A stretch of DNA of 64,000 bases from an uncultured Flavobacterium sp. (lineage in GTDB: Bacteria > Bacteroidota > Bacteroidia > Flavobacteriales > Flavobacteriaceae): contig CALTVC010000010.1 in NCBI GenBank assembly GCA_943912855.1, positions 104,106 through 168,105 of the forward strand, in the 5' to 3' direction. The position numbers and the translations under genes are program-made. Below are positions 7,886 through 16,712 of this stretch, in pieces. The notes beneath the pieces are model-generated. The model saw only the letters and a list, made by a program, of their open reading frames with translations. It had not been told where the DNA came from and made no database searches. Every line of letters starts with the position of its first letter. Position 1 is the first letter of the stretch.

Positions 7886-9751
7886 ATGAAAAGATTTTGT
7901 TTTGCTATGCTATTACTGTCGGGTACGGGCTTATACGCTCAGACACAGAAAGACAGCATAGATACCATTGAAGAACTTGTTATTACCGAAAACCGTTTCA
8001 GCACGCCTGTATCTAAGCAAAACAGGAACGTGTATGTTATAGACAATGCTACCATAAAAAAACTACCGGGACACACCCTTAACGAAATACTGCAATATGC
8101 AAACGGGGTAGACCTGCGCCAACGTGGCCCCATGGGTAGCCAGGCCGACATCAGTATAGATGGCGGTAGCTTCGAGCAGACTGTAGTGCTTTTAAACGGT
8201 GCTAAGATCATCGATTCGCAAACGGCTCACAATATGCTTAACCTGCCCATTCCGGCTGAGGTGATAGAACGCATAGAAGTCATTCGTGGGCCTGCCGCAC
8301 GTATTTACGGTATTAACAGTCTTACGGGTGCTATTAACATCATTACCAAAAAACCGCAACAGTCGGGTGTATTGCTAAGCACCTATGCGGGTTCTAACTT
8401 TGAGAAGAATACCGACGGCAATGGCGATACGTTTTTTGGTAAAGGCGTACAGGCAGGTGGCGTAATAAGTAAAGAAAAGCACCAGCACTCTATTTTTGCA
8501 TCGCACGATAAAAGCAATGGATACCGCTACAATACCGGTTTTGAAAACAATAAGTTGTTTTATCAGGGCAATGTTCAGGTAAACCCAAATAACGAGATAC
8601 TGGGCTCATTTGGTTATGTAAAGAACGGCTTTGGTGCCAACGGTTTTTATGCATCGCCGGGCGATAGAAATTCTACTGAAATTGTACAGACGACCTTCGC
8701 TTCGATACAATCAAAACACCGTTTAAACGAAAAATGGTCGTTAACGCCAAGAATAAGCTACCGTTATAACTTTGACGATTATCGTTATTTTGGTAATAGC
8801 AATCTAACTTCAGCAAGAAGCAAGCATTATACCAACTCTATTTCGGGCGAGGTAAACAGTACGTATAAAATGGATCAGAGCGAACTGGGCTTTGGTCTTG
8901 AAGCCCGTAACGAAGACATTAACTCTACCAGCATAGGGGAGCACGACCGTAACAATATGGGGCTGTATGTAGAGTACCGCACCTTTGCTATAAAAAGAAT
9001 GAACCTTAATGTGGGCGCCTACCTTAACTACAATTCTGATTACAAATGGCAGGTATACCCGGGCTTAGATGCCGGGTATGACCTTACCGATGCCCTTAAG
9101 GTTATTGCCAGCCTGGGTACCAGCCAGCGCATACCCTCGTTTACTGATTTGTACCTGGACCAGCGCCCGGGCAACATAGGTAACCCTACGTTAAAATCAG
9201 AAAATGCGTTTCAGGGAGAAACCGGGTTTAAGTACACCAAAGGCGCGTTGAACTTTAACGCAACGTACTTTTACAGGGACATCAGCAATTTTATTGACTG
9301 GACGCGTAGTGTGAATACCGACCCATGGCAGAGCCAGAACTTTGGTAACCTTGTTACAAACGGCATCAACCTGCGCACGGGGTATAAGGCAAACGTATCT
9401 GCAGAGGGTAAGATAAACATCAGCCTGGCGTATTCGTTCCTGGATTCTGAGTTTAAAAACATCCAAACCGATTTGGCTTCCAAGTACCTTATTTCTTCGT
9501 TGAAGCACCAGGTGACTAACACTGTTGATTATCAATACAAAAATTTTACCGTGTTGTTTGCTACCCGCTTTAACGAAAGGGCTACCGGAGCATCGTACTG
9601 GGTAAATGATTTCAGGCTGAGCCAAACGTTTAACAAGTTTGTGGTTTTTGTAGATGCGCAAAACATCTTTAACGCCACGTATTTTGAGGCGGGTTCTATT
9701 CCTTTACCATCAAGATGGTTTACTGCCGGAGTGAAGTTTGTAACGTTTTAA
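7886..9751 (+). CDS. BtuB-like TonB-dependent outer membrane receptor
   Basis: A 621-residue outer membrane receptor, close in length to BtuB (vitamin B12 receptor). A signal peptide (MKRFCFAMLLLSGTGLYAQ) is followed by a TonB-box-like segment (EELVITENRFSTPV), the plug domain (VIRGPAARIYGINSLTGAIN at about residues 132-151), then a 22-strand beta-barrel ending in an aromatic residue (AGVKFVTF). It has no carboxypeptidase-like N-terminal domain and no SusD partner, which argues against polysaccharide uptake and for a small ligand such as a cofactor or metal chelate. The substrate is unknown; the divergent MocR regulator (65 bases away) hints at a PLP-, amine- or cofactor-related ligand. No ABC transporter or cobalamin gene is adjacent. 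Receptor class is firm, ligand open. Confidence 0.9.
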   Translation: MKRFCFAMLLLSGTGLYAQTQKDSIDTIEELVITENRFSTPVSKQNRNVYVIDNATIKKLPGHTLNEILQYANGVDLRQRGPMGSQADISIDGGSFEQTVVLLNGAKIIDSQTAHNMLNLPIPAEVIERIEVIRGPAARIYGINSLTGAINIITKKPQQSGVLLSTYAGSNFEKNTDGNGDTFFGKGVQAGGVISKEKHQHSIFASHDKSNGYRYNTGFENNKLFYQGNVQVNPNNEILGSFGYVKNGFGANGFYASPGDRNSTEIVQTTFASIQSKHRLNEKWSLTPRISYRYNFDDYRYFGNSNLTSARSKHYTNSISGEVNSTYKMDQSELGFGLEARNEDINSTSIGEHDRNNMGLYVEYRTFAIKRMNLNVGAYLNYNSDYKWQVYPGLDAGYDLTDALKVIASLGTSQRIPSFTDLYLDQRPGNIGNPTLKSENAFQGETGFKYTKGALNFNATYFYRDISNFIDWTRSVNTDPWQSQNFGNLVTNGINLRTGYKANVSAEGKINISLAYSFLDSEFKNIQTDLASKYLISSLKHQVTNTVDYQYKNFTVLFATRFNERATGASYWVNDFRLSQTFNKFVVFVDAQNIFNATYFEAGSIPLPSRWFTAGVKFVTF

Positions 9752-9760
9752 ATGATTTTT

Positions 9761-9900
9761 TAACCACAAAGCCCACAACGTTTTTTACGGAGAACACAAA
9801 GTCGGAACATAACGCTTCGTGTACTCTGTAGATTGGAACAATCCTTAGCGCATAGAGCTTAGTGTACGTAGTGAAAAAACGTAGTGCACTTTGTGGTAAG
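9761..9900. repeat. imperfect inverted repeat, CCACAAAG family
   Basis: About 40 bases starting TTAACCACAAAG (from 9760) recur in inverted orientation ending CTTTGTGGTAAG (9889-9900); the arms share ACCACAAAG, CAC, ACGTTTTTT and ACAC-AAAG blocks in the same order. The element fills most of the gap between the TonB receptor and the CYTH gene. Related CCACAAAG segments occur in 21492-21917. It may act as a REP-like element or fold as a terminator for the receptor gene. Confidence 0.5.
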
Positions 9901-10000
9901 ATTTTATAGTATTCCCTGCCAAACGGTGGGGAATTTTTATTTTACACAGGTAAACGTACTCCCCATTATTCCGTAAATTGCGGTGCAATCACACAGCATT

Positions 10001-10471
10001 ATGACAGAAACCGAGCGCAAGTTCCTTATCCTTGCAGACGACTATAAAACAGCGGCTTTCGCCAATAAACGCATTACCCAGGGTTACCTTTCATCGCACC
10101 CAGATCGTACCGTACGTGTACGCATTAAGGGCGACAAAGGCTTCCTTACCATAAAAGGCAGGGGCAACGACAGTGGTACTACCCGTTTTGAGTGGGAGAA
10201 GGAAATCCCTGTTACCGAAGCCGAACAGCTTTTTGCCCTGTGCGAACCGGGTGCCATAGATAAAATTCGTTATGAGATAAAGGCGGGCCAACATACCTAT
10301 GAGGTAGACGAATTCCTGGGCGACAACGCCGGGCTGGTCATTGCCGAAATAGAGCTGACTGATGAGCACGAAGCTTTTATTAAACCCGAATGGCTGGGTG
10401 CCGAAGTAACCGGAGAGGAGCGCTACTACAACGCCTACCTGAGCCGTAACCCATACAACACATGGAAGTAA
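10001..10471 (+). CDS. CYTH domain protein (triphosphate tunnel phosphatase family)
   Basis: A 156-residue CYTH protein. The signature ExExK lies at the very N-terminus (TETERKFL, E3/E5/K7), and charged strands typical of the triphosphate tunnel fold follow (TVRVRIKGDKGFLTIKG, RFEWEKEIP, YEVDEFLG, IAEIELTDE). CYTH enzymes hydrolyse inorganic triphosphate or related substrates with a divalent metal; the short bacterial single-domain members mostly act on tripolyphosphate. I chose the ATG at 10001; a GTG at 9983 would add six residues before the motif and is less likely. The 3' end overlaps the next gene by 10 bases, so the two are translationally coupled. Confidence 0.9.
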   Translation: MTETERKFLILADDYKTAAFANKRITQGYLSSHPDRTVRVRIKGDKGFLTIKGRGNDSGTTRFEWEKEIPVTEAEQLFALCEPGAIDKIRYEIKAGQHTYEVDEFLGDNAGLVIAEIELTDEHEAFIKPEWLGAEVTGEERYYNAYLSRNPYNTWK

Positions 10472-11442
10472 AATACGACATAGTAATTATAGGCGGTGGC
10501 CCCATAGGCATGGCGTGTGCCATTGCCGCCAAACGTAAGGGACTGAATTACCTGATTCTTGAAAAAGGCGCATTGGTAAACAGCCTGTTTAACTATCCGC
10601 TGTACATGACGTTTTTCAGCACGGCAGAGCGACTGGAGATAGGTGATGTACCGTTTAGCTGCATTGCCCCGAAACCCGGCAGGCAGGAAGCATTAGAATA
10701 CTACCGCAACATACAAAAGCACTTTAAGCTGAACATTAACCTGTTTGAAAAGGTTACATCAGTACAAAAAAAGGAAGATGGTTTGTTCGGTATACTATCT
10801 GATAAAACAAGTTACACCGCTGAGAATGTGGTAATCGCTACGGGCTTTTATGACATTCCCGTTTATATGGATGTACCCGGCGAAAATCTGCCACATGTTC
10901 GTCATTATTACAAGGAAGCACATGAATATGCCTTCCGTAAAATTGTGGTAGTGGGTGCCAATAACAGCAGTGTAGATGCTGCCTTGGAATGTTGGCACAA
11001 AGGAGCTGAGGTAACTATGGTCATTCGCAAGGGCGAAATAAACGACCGTGTAAAATACTGGATTAAACCCGATGTAGAAAACCGTATTGCCGAGGGCAGC
11101 ATTACGGCACATTTCCATAGTAGCATAACCGCAATTCGTGAGAAAGAAGTAGATGTGCTTACACCCGATGGCCCTGTAACCGTAGAAGCCGACTTTGTAT
11201 TGGCGCTTACGGGTTACCGCCCTGATATTGATTTCCTGAAAAGTTGTGGCATAAACACGCATGACGATGTACTATGCGTACCCGTATATAACTCGGACAC
11301 CATGGAAACTAACGTGCCGGGTCTTTATTTGGCGGGCGTAGTATGTGGCGGTATGGAAACCCATAAGTGGTTTATAGAAAACAGCCGTGTACATGCCGAC
11401 ATGATTATAAACAATATTGTTTCCACAAGGGAATCGGATTAA
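10462..11442 (+). CDS. ypdA: YpdA family FAD-dependent disulfide reductase
   Basis: A 326-residue flavoprotein of the YpdA family, proposed NADPH-dependent bacillithiol disulfide reductase. The N-terminal FAD-binding GGGPIGMACAIAAKRKG is at residues 11-27, the second nucleotide-binding motif VVVGANNSSVDAALE at about 156-170, and a C-terminal FAD-contacting segment (VPGLYLAGVVCGG) follows. YpdA lacks the CxxC pair of thioredoxin reductase, and none is seen here. It overlaps the CYTH gene by 10 bases; no bacillithiol biosynthesis genes are in the window, so the thiol partner is inferred from the family. Confidence 0.85.
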   Translation: MEVKYDIVIIGGGPIGMACAIAAKRKGLNYLILEKGALVNSLFNYPLYMTFFSTAERLEIGDVPFSCIAPKPGRQEALEYYRNIQKHFKLNINLFEKVTSVQKKEDGLFGILSDKTSYTAENVVIATGFYDIPVYMDVPGENLPHVRHYYKEAHEYAFRKIVVVGANNSSVDAALECWHKGAEVTMVIRKGEINDRVKYWIKPDVENRIAEGSITAHFHSSITAIREKEVDVLTPDGPVTVEADFVLALTGYRPDIDFLKSCGINTHDDVLCVPVYNSDTMETNVPGLYLAGVVCGGMETHKWFIENSRVHADMIINNIVSTRESD

Positions 11443-11446
11443 TATT

Positions 11447-12115
11447 ATGAAAGACAACAGGCAACTACTTACCGTTGAAACAATTTTTCCTATAATTGTA
11501 ATCGTATTTTGTTTAATAAATCTGGGGAATCACGATACCATTATTAATCCTCTTTCGGCCATCGTTAGCATACTGGGTCTTACAGGTTCCATTACATGGT
11601 TTCTCCGTAAGCCTCATGCGATAAAGCTGTTATACGCATGGCTACTGCTACAGGTTATTATAATAAAACCATATTATGATGTTAGTCAGTTTTTTTCGTT
11701 TAACTTTTACATAGGTTCAGATAACATTCAGATAGGTATTAACTGTATACCAATGTTTATGTTAGCATTGGTTAAGATACTATCGTCATCAGCGCTTATT
11801 GGAAAAAAAGTTACACTGTACCAGTTTAGAGAAACACCTATGGGCGATGTTTTTCCGTTAAAGGGAATCATAACTCATCGCGTAAATGTTAACACTGAAA
11901 AACATTGGTTGCTGGTGCAGTTGGATGAGGCTGTGGAGTATGAAAGCACTATGGTAAACCGTATTATAATATGCCGAAAAGACCATAACGTATTAAAGCT
12001 AAGCAGCGAAAAACAAATATGTTATTTAAGACTGGTGTTGCACAATAATGAAGTCCCGCATAATCTAGACGCCGAACAATACCCGTTTATAGAGTGGGTA
12101 TATGTAGGGAAATGA
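11447..12115 (+). CDS. membrane protein of unknown function
   Basis: A 222-residue protein I do not recognise. Three hydrophobic segments in the first half (IFPIIVIVFCLINL, AIVSILGLTGSITWFL, LLYAWLLLQVIII), a fourth weaker one (MFMLALVKILSSSALIG), and a soluble C-terminal half of about 100 residues with short beta-like strands (GIITHRVNV, HWLLVQLDEAVEY, ICYLRLVLHN). The ATG at 11447 was chosen; a TTG at 11417 would start inside ypdA. It begins 4 bases after the ypdA stop, so it is probably co-transcribed with it, and is convergent with terC. Confidence 0.75.
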   Translation: MKDNRQLLTVETIFPIIVIVFCLINLGNHDTIINPLSAIVSILGLTGSITWFLRKPHAIKLLYAWLLLQVIIIKPYYDVSQFFSFNFYIGSDNIQIGINCIPMFMLALVKILSSSALIGKKVTLYQFRETPMGDVFPLKGIITHRVNVNTEKHWLLVQLDEAVEYESTMVNRIIICRKDHNVLKLSSEKQICYLRLVLHNNEVPHNLDAEQYPFIEWVYVGK

Positions 12116-12131
12116 AATGCTTTTATGCTTA

Positions 12132-13121
12132 CTAAGCAGGCGTTTTTCCCTTAAACACAAAACTTGCTATTACAGAAACAAGTAGTACTCCGCCCACAAC
12201 TCCCAGCGATACAGGCGAAGATATGTGTACAAACGGACTTATAAGCATCTTGGTGCCAATAAAAGCCAATATAACTGCCAAACCGTAATGCAGTTTGCTG
12301 AACATGTGCATAAAGTTGGCAAGCAGGAAATACAACGCCCTTAGCCCAAGTATGGCAAAGATGTTACTGGTATATAATATTAGCGGGTCGTTTGGTGCTA
12401 TGGCAAAAATTGCCGGGATACTGTCTACCGCAAAAATAAGGTCGGTAAATTCTATAACGGCTACCACAACCAGCAGGGGAGTAGCCAGGCGCTTTCCATT
12501 TTCTATCGTGAAAAATTTTCCGCTTTCGTAGCTGTTGGTCACATTAAAAAAGCGGTGTACCAGGCGTGCACCTGGGCTTTTAGAGAAGTCTTTTTCCTCT
12601 TCATTATCATCATTGCTGCTCCATGATTTTATACCGGCTACAATAAGGAAAACACCAAAAATGGTAAGCACGGCATTTATGCGTACGCTTTCGCCAAAAA
12701 TGGTCATTGCAGGCAGGTAGGTGAGGTTTATGAGTTCTACCCCTGTAAATATGAATATGGCACGGAATACCAGCGCGCCTATAATACCCCAGAACAATAC
12801 CTTGTGATGCAGATGCTTAGGTACATTAAAAAAGCCGAAAACCATTATAAACACAAAGAGGTTGTCTACAGACAGGGCTTTCTCTATCCAGTACGCGCTC
12901 TGGAATTTGGCAAAAGCGTCAAATCCCATTACGTAGTAGATAATCCCGCTAAACAACATGCTCAGGCTTATCCACACCGCTGTCCATGAGAGTGCTTCTT
13001 TATTACTCACTTCATGATTCTTCCTGTTAAACACCCCAAGATCCAGCAAAAGCATTATTGCAACCGTAACACCAAAGATGGTCAGTACGGCTGGGTGGTT
13101 AATCAGGTGGTCATGATTCAT
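12132..13121 (-). CDS. TerC/Alx family integral membrane protein (probable metal exporter)
   Basis: A 329-residue TerC-family protein with about nine membrane spans. The conserved acidic motifs are present: ALSVDNLFVF near residue 82 and IFAVDSIPAIFAI near 228, which carry the aspartates thought to bind cation. Family members such as Alx have been linked to manganese export and secretory-protein metalation. A charged cytoplasmic loop (SSNDDNEEEKDFSKSPGARL) separates the two halves. The gene lies 15 bases downstream of gpsA on the same strand, so they probably form one transcript. No tellurite-resistance genes are present, so the TerC name should not be taken as a resistance phenotype. Confidence 0.88.
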   Translation of the reverse strand: MNHDHLINHPAVLTIFGVTVAIMLLLDLGVFNRKNHEVSNKEALSWTAVWISLSMLFSGIIYYVMGFDAFAKFQSAYWIEKALSVDNLFVFIMVFGFFNVPKHLHHKVLFWGIIGALVFRAIFIFTGVELINLTYLPAMTIFGESVRINAVLTIFGVFLIVAGIKSWSSNDDNEEEKDFSKSPGARLVHRFFNVTNSYESGKFFTIENGKRLATPLLVVVAVIEFTDLIFAVDSIPAIFAIAPNDPLILYTSNIFAILGLRALYFLLANFMHMFSKLHYGLAVILAFIGTKMLISPFVHISSPVSLGVVGGVLLVSVIASFVFKGKTPA

Positions 13122-13136
13122 GGCACGGTTGTGTTG

Positions 13137-14132
13137 TTAATTTAGTTTTTCGGTAAGTTTTTTAAATACCTGCTTGGCGTCTTTTCCGTCGTATAAGATA
13201 GCATATACAGCATCTATAATCGGGGTTTTTGCCTGATAATCTTTATTCAGTTTGTAGGCGCTTTTGGTGGCGTAGTACCCTTCTGCAACCATGCTCATTT
13301 CCATCATGGCGCTTTGTACGGTATAGCCTTTACCTATCATGTTACCAAACATACGGTTACGGGAAAACACAGAATAACCGGTTACCAAAAGGTCGCCCAG
13401 ATAAGCCGAATCATTTATGTTTCGCTTCATTTTGTGTACCTTACGGATGAATTTCTTCATTTCGCGTATGGCATTACTCATCAGTAGTGCCTGGAAGTTA
13501 TCACCATACCCAAGGCCGTGCGCTATACCTGCTGCTATGGCATAAATGTTTTTTAGCATGGCGGCATACTCTGTACCTACAATATCGTCAGATATTTTGG
13601 TTTTAATATAAAAGCTGTTCAGGTTTTTACCCATGGTCTTAGCCTTCTTTTCATCGCCACAGGCTATGGTAAGGTAGCTAAGGCGTTCCAGAGCTACTTC
13701 TTCGGCGTGGCACGGGCCTGTAATAACACCTATGTTATCATAATCTATGTTATATACATTATGGAAATGCTCGCCTACAATAAGGCTGGTTTCGGGTACA
13801 ATACCTTTAATGGCACTAAATATTACCTTATCTGTCAGGCTTACCGTAAGGTTTTCCAGCTCCTTACTCAGGAATGCACTTGGTATGGCAAATATTACAT
13901 AATCGGCATAAGCCACCGCTTCGTTTATATCGCTTGTAAGCAAAAGCTGATCGGTATCAAATTCTACCGAACTCAGGTAATTAGGGTTATGACAGTGTTC
14001 CTGTATGTGCTCAATAGCGTTTGCATTGCGCATGTACCAGGCTATTTTGTCTACGTTCACGCACAGCATTTTGGCTATGGCCGTAGCCCAGCTTCCTCCG
14101 CCTATTACCGCGAACTTAGGTGCATTGCTCAT
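13137..14132 (-). CDS. gpsA: NAD(P)H-dependent glycerol-3-phosphate dehydrogenase
   Basis: GpsA (331 residues) reduces dihydroxyacetone phosphate to sn-glycerol 3-phosphate, the backbone for phospholipid synthesis. The N-terminal Rossmann motif GGGSWATAIAKML (residues 11-23), the TGPCHAEEVA segment near 139, and the catalytic-lysine region MLKNIYAIAAGIAHGLGYGDN near 188-208 are all visible. Length is normal. It is the first gene of a two-gene unit with terC. A TAATTTTG sequence at 14155-14162 on the minus strand could be its -7 element. Confidence 0.95.
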   Translation of the reverse strand: MSNAPKFAVIGGGSWATAIAKMLCVNVDKIAWYMRNANAIEHIQEHCHNPNYLSSVEFDTDQLLLTSDINEAVAYADYVIFAIPSAFLSKELENLTVSLTDKVIFSAIKGIVPETSLIVGEHFHNVYNIDYDNIGVITGPCHAEEVALERLSYLTIACGDEKKAKTMGKNLNSFYIKTKISDDIVGTEYAAMLKNIYAIAAGIAHGLGYGDNFQALLMSNAIREMKKFIRKVHKMKRNINDSAYLGDLLVTGYSVFSRNRMFGNMIGKGYTVQSAMMEMSMVAEGYYATKSAYKLNKDYQAKTPIIDAVYAILYDGKDAKQVFKKLTEKLN

Positions 14133-14458
14133 TATTTTGTTTGTTTAGGCGCGCCAAAATTACTCATTTTTAATGTTCCCTGCTACTAATTAAGGCACGG
14201 GTGTTTTTGTAGCAATAAAAAAATTAACATTTTTAAGGTGTTAATTAATGCAATGAATACCTAACCCTAGCCGTTATACTATAGAATTTTGTTTAATTCG
14301 AAGGATTACAACAAGGTTAGTTAAATTTTTTTGTTTTTGGTGTTTTAGAAGGCATTTGTGCAACTGCACAGGTGCCTTTTATAGTATACCAAAGTAAGAA
14401 AAATACCAGCCCACTGCTGGTAAAGTATTGTTAATGATACTAATTGATTAGTATTTTA
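14133..14458. other. 326-base intergenic region with an orphan plus-strand terminator
   Basis: No ORF of note. On the plus strand, CTAACC (about 14262-14267) can pair with GGTTAG about 50 bases on, followed by a T run and a strong terminator hairpin at 14349-14382. On the minus strand the region holds the gpsA promoter (TAATTTTG at 14155-14162). A CCAGC-N5-GCTGG hairpin near 14405-14420 may end the minus transcript from 14459. A terminator with no plus-strand gene before it suggests an unannotated small RNA; I found no clear -7 element for it. Confidence 0.35.
14349..14382 (+). terminator. intrinsic terminator without an upstream plus-strand gene
   Basis: AAGGCATTTGTGCA (14349-14362) pairs with TGCACAGGTGCCTT (14365-14378), including two T-G wobbles, followed by TTTTA. 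The T run is on the plus strand, where the only neighbours are minus-strand genes. Confidence 0.6.
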
Positions 14459-14938
14459 CTATTTGCGCGGATGTGCTGTGGCTTTGTTTTGCCAAATGTA
14501 CCGGAGGTCTTTAGTGCGTACAAACAAGTCCATATAAAAAATGGTTTCTATGCGAATAGAGCCTATTATATGTCCGGTTAAACTATAGTTCATTATAAAC
14601 ACATACAGGCACAGCAGTAATCCAAGTACCGCAAAACGATTACCTACAACCACTGCGCGTTTCTTCTCAGTAAATAATAGTATTACGCTAAACCAGAACG
14701 CAAGCACAAATAATAGAGAAACAATATTACCCCACGGAAATGGCAATACATGACTTATGCCCAGCGGAGCATTATATATGGGATTGTTCTGAAAATAATT
14801 TGGGATGTTTATAATAGTACACAATGTATAGTAACCCAGGAGCATAAACATAATTGTCCATACCCACCACGGTATAAGGCCACGGCGGTAGCGCAGGTGT
14901 ATGTTTTCAAACTCGGTAAAGTTTTCTTTCTCGTCCAT
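14459..14938 (-). CDS. small membrane protein, paralogue of 15038-15511
   Basis: A 159-residue protein of unknown function. It opens MDEKENFTEFENIHLRYRRG followed by LIPWWVW and four hydrophobic spans. The block NFxEFENxxLRYRRxLxPWWV is shared with the next upstream gene at 15038, so the two are tandem duplicates that have diverged downstream of it. I start it at the ATG at 14938, where the paralogue aligns, not the longer frame from 14974. Both are on the strand of the nadD cluster. Confidence 0.7.
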   Translation of the reverse strand: MDEKENFTEFENIHLRYRRGLIPWWVWTIMFMLLGYYTLCTIINIPNYFQNNPIYNAPLGISHVLPFPWGNIVSLLFVLAFWFSVILLFTEKKRAVVVGNRFAVLGLLLCLYVFIMNYSLTGHIIGSIRIETIFYMDLFVRTKDLRYIWQNKATAHPRK

Positions 14939-15037
14939 TATACATGCCCAAAATCCCACTATAAATTTAAGCAATTATAGCGCACTGTTTTTAGGATTTA
15001 AGGGAACATTTATTTTTTCGGGCTGAATAAGATAAGC

Positions 15038-15511
15038 TTAGTACAATTCTTTTCGTGAAATGAAGTTTCTTTCCCAATTGTTTTTAATCTGAAACATTTT
15101 TATCAGGAAAAATATACAGATAAAAAATTCCAGGCGCAGATTCCCGTCGCCATTTACTATAAGCAGTACCATACTTATAGAACATACTATCAGGTTTATA
15201 AAACCACAAATTATGGCTATGATTACGGCTTGTTTTTTTTCCAGCCAAAGACAGAGTCCGGCAAATCCACTGATGATAAATAATAGTGCCGAAATTTGTT
15301 TTCCGTATCCGGGAATTGCCTGATCCAGGTCAAACAGGCTTGATTCAAAATTTTGTGTAAAAAATAACGCAACAAATCCAGGAACTGCCAATGCACCCAT
15401 AACTATAAATATCCATGAAAAAGCTCTGACCCACCAAGGTAAAAGTTCACGGCGGTAACGTAACTGTACATTTTCAAATTCAGAAAAGTTTTCGATATTA
15501 TTGGTCTGCAT
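15038..15511 (-). CDS. small membrane protein, paralogue of 14459-14938
   Basis: A 157-residue protein with the same N-terminal block (NFSEFENVQLRYRRELLPWWV) as the gene at 14459, then four hydrophobic segments (IFIVMGALAVPGFVALFF, ISALLFIISGFAGLCLWL, VIIAIICGFINLIVCSISMV and a shorter last one). No known domain recognised. It lies 49 bases downstream of nadD on the same strand and may be read as part of that transcript. Confidence 0.7.
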   Translation of the reverse strand: MQTNNIENFSEFENVQLRYRRELLPWWVRAFSWIFIVMGALAVPGFVALFFTQNFESSLFDLDQAIPGYGKQISALLFIISGFAGLCLWLEKKQAVIIAIICGFINLIVCSISMVLLIVNGDGNLRLEFFICIFFLIKMFQIKNNWERNFISRKELY

Positions 15512-15560
15512 AAGTATTGGTTTTGGATAGTCATAAAAGTAATGAAATCAGAGTATTCAT

Positions 15561-16142
15561 TTACTTTTTATAGAACAAATTATGCTCCACATACTCCCAA
15601 ACCTTTTGTGGCAAAAGCGGACGTACGTTTTTACCGTCTTTTATACTCTGGCGGATAAATGTACTTGATATTTCTATAACAGGCGCTCCTACGCGCTGTA
15701 TACGGCTGTGGCTATGTATTTCGGCCTCAGGTTCTGCTAAGTCGATGCGCGGGTATACGTAAATGTCGTGGTTTTGCAACAGTACTTCGTAGTTCTTCCA
15801 CTTGTGCAGGGTGTTGAGGTTGTCTTCTCCCATAATTAGCGAAAACTCATGCGTAGGGAATTTCTCACTAAGGTGTGCCAATGTATTTACGGTATAGTTA
15901 GGCTGAGGTAGCCTAAACTCTATGTCGCTTGGTTTTAGTTTTGGGTAATCTTCGGTAGCAAGGTGTACCATTTGCAGGCGGTGGTGGTCCTCAAGCAGGG
16001 TACTTTTCTTTTTGTGCGGATTGTGTGGCGTAACTACAAGCCATATTTGGTCAAGGCCGCTATATTCGGCCATGTGGTTTGCTATGATAAGGTGTCCGGC
16101 ATGTATGGGATTAAACGTACCGAAATAAAGTCCTACTTTCAT
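15561..16142 (-). CDS. nadD: nicotinate-nucleotide adenylyltransferase
   Basis: NadD (193 residues) transfers AMP from ATP to nicotinate mononucleotide in NAD synthesis. The nucleotidyltransferase motif GTFNPIHAGHLIIA is at residues 8-21 and the C-terminal ISSTFIRQSI near 158 is the conserved ISxTxxR motif. Length is typical. It follows the acetyltransferase gene by 3 bases and belongs to the minus-strand run yicC, gmk, acetyltransferase, nadD, an order recalled from other Bacteroidota. Confidence 0.95.
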   Translation of the reverse strand: MKVGLYFGTFNPIHAGHLIIANHMAEYSGLDQIWLVVTPHNPHKKKSTLLEDHHRLQMVHLATEDYPKLKPSDIEFRLPQPNYTVNTLAHLSEKFPTHEFSLIMGEDNLNTLHKWKNYEVLLQNHDIYVYPRIDLAEPEAEIHSHSRIQRVGAPVIEISSTFIRQSIKDGKNVRPLLPQKVWEYVEHNLFYKK

Positions 16143-16145
16143 TTA

Positions 16146-16709
16146 CTATTTTAAATAAGCAGTACCGTATTTGTCTGCCATTTTTTTCATCAACTCTTTA
16201 TCTTTTAACGACACATTGTTGCGTTCCGAAAATTCTTCACCAAACACATTTTCGGCATTCATCTTTTGCCTTTCCTGTTGGGCATAAGCATCAGTGTGCA
16301 TTAAAAAACGTGCAGGATTACCCGCATATACGCAATTATCTGGTACGTCTTTAGTTACCACACTTCCTGCACCTATGACCACATTATTCCCTATGGTTAC
16401 GCCCGGCATAACTATGGTACCTGCACCTATAAAAACGGTATTCCCTATACGGGTATTTTTTAGCTTTGTATAGCCTATAAGCCACCATGTACTGGCATCA
16501 TGCGCAAGTATGTGTACGTTTGGTGCTAAAGACACATCATTACCTATTTCAATATGGTTAGAATGCGAATCATCTATGATACACCCCTGTTGCATATGAA
16601 AATTAGTACCTACTTTAAGTCCTTTCTTTTTAAGTTCGGTTATAACATCCTGGTTGCTTGTACCAAGCAATCGTTTAATTATACGTTTTAAAGTAGGTTT
16701 TAGTCCCAT
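16146..16709 (-). CDS. hexapeptide-repeat (left-handed beta-helix) O-acetyltransferase
   Basis: A 187-residue acyltransferase. Hexapeptide repeats run from about residue 30 to 130 (IEIGNDVSLAPNVHI, RIGNTVFIGAGTIVMPGVTI, NNVVIGAGSVVTKDVPDN, VYAGNPARFL), the pattern of the CatB/NodL/serine-acetyltransferase superfamily that uses acetyl-CoA. The probable catalytic histidine is in ILAHDAS near residue 70. The acceptor is unknown; similar proteins decorate surface sugars. It sits within 4 bases of both gmk and nadD and is therefore in the same transcript. Confidence 0.8.
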   Translation of the reverse strand: MGLKPTLKRIIKRLLGTSNQDVITELKKKGLKVGTNFHMQQGCIIDDSHSNHIEIGNDVSLAPNVHILAHDASTWWLIGYTKLKNTRIGNTVFIGAGTIVMPGVTIGNNVVIGAGSVVTKDVPDNCVYAGNPARFLMHTDAYAQQERQKMNAENVFGEEFSERNNVSLKDKELMKKMADKYGTAYLK

Positions 16710-16712
16710 AAC

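Noticed and set aside
9983..10000. GTG start at 9983 for the CYTH gene
   Set aside because: The ExExK motif begins right after the ATG at 10001; family proteins start there.
12132..13121. Tellurite resistance determinant
   Set aside because: TerC-family membership does not imply the resistance; no terA, terB, terD, terE or terZ genes are present.
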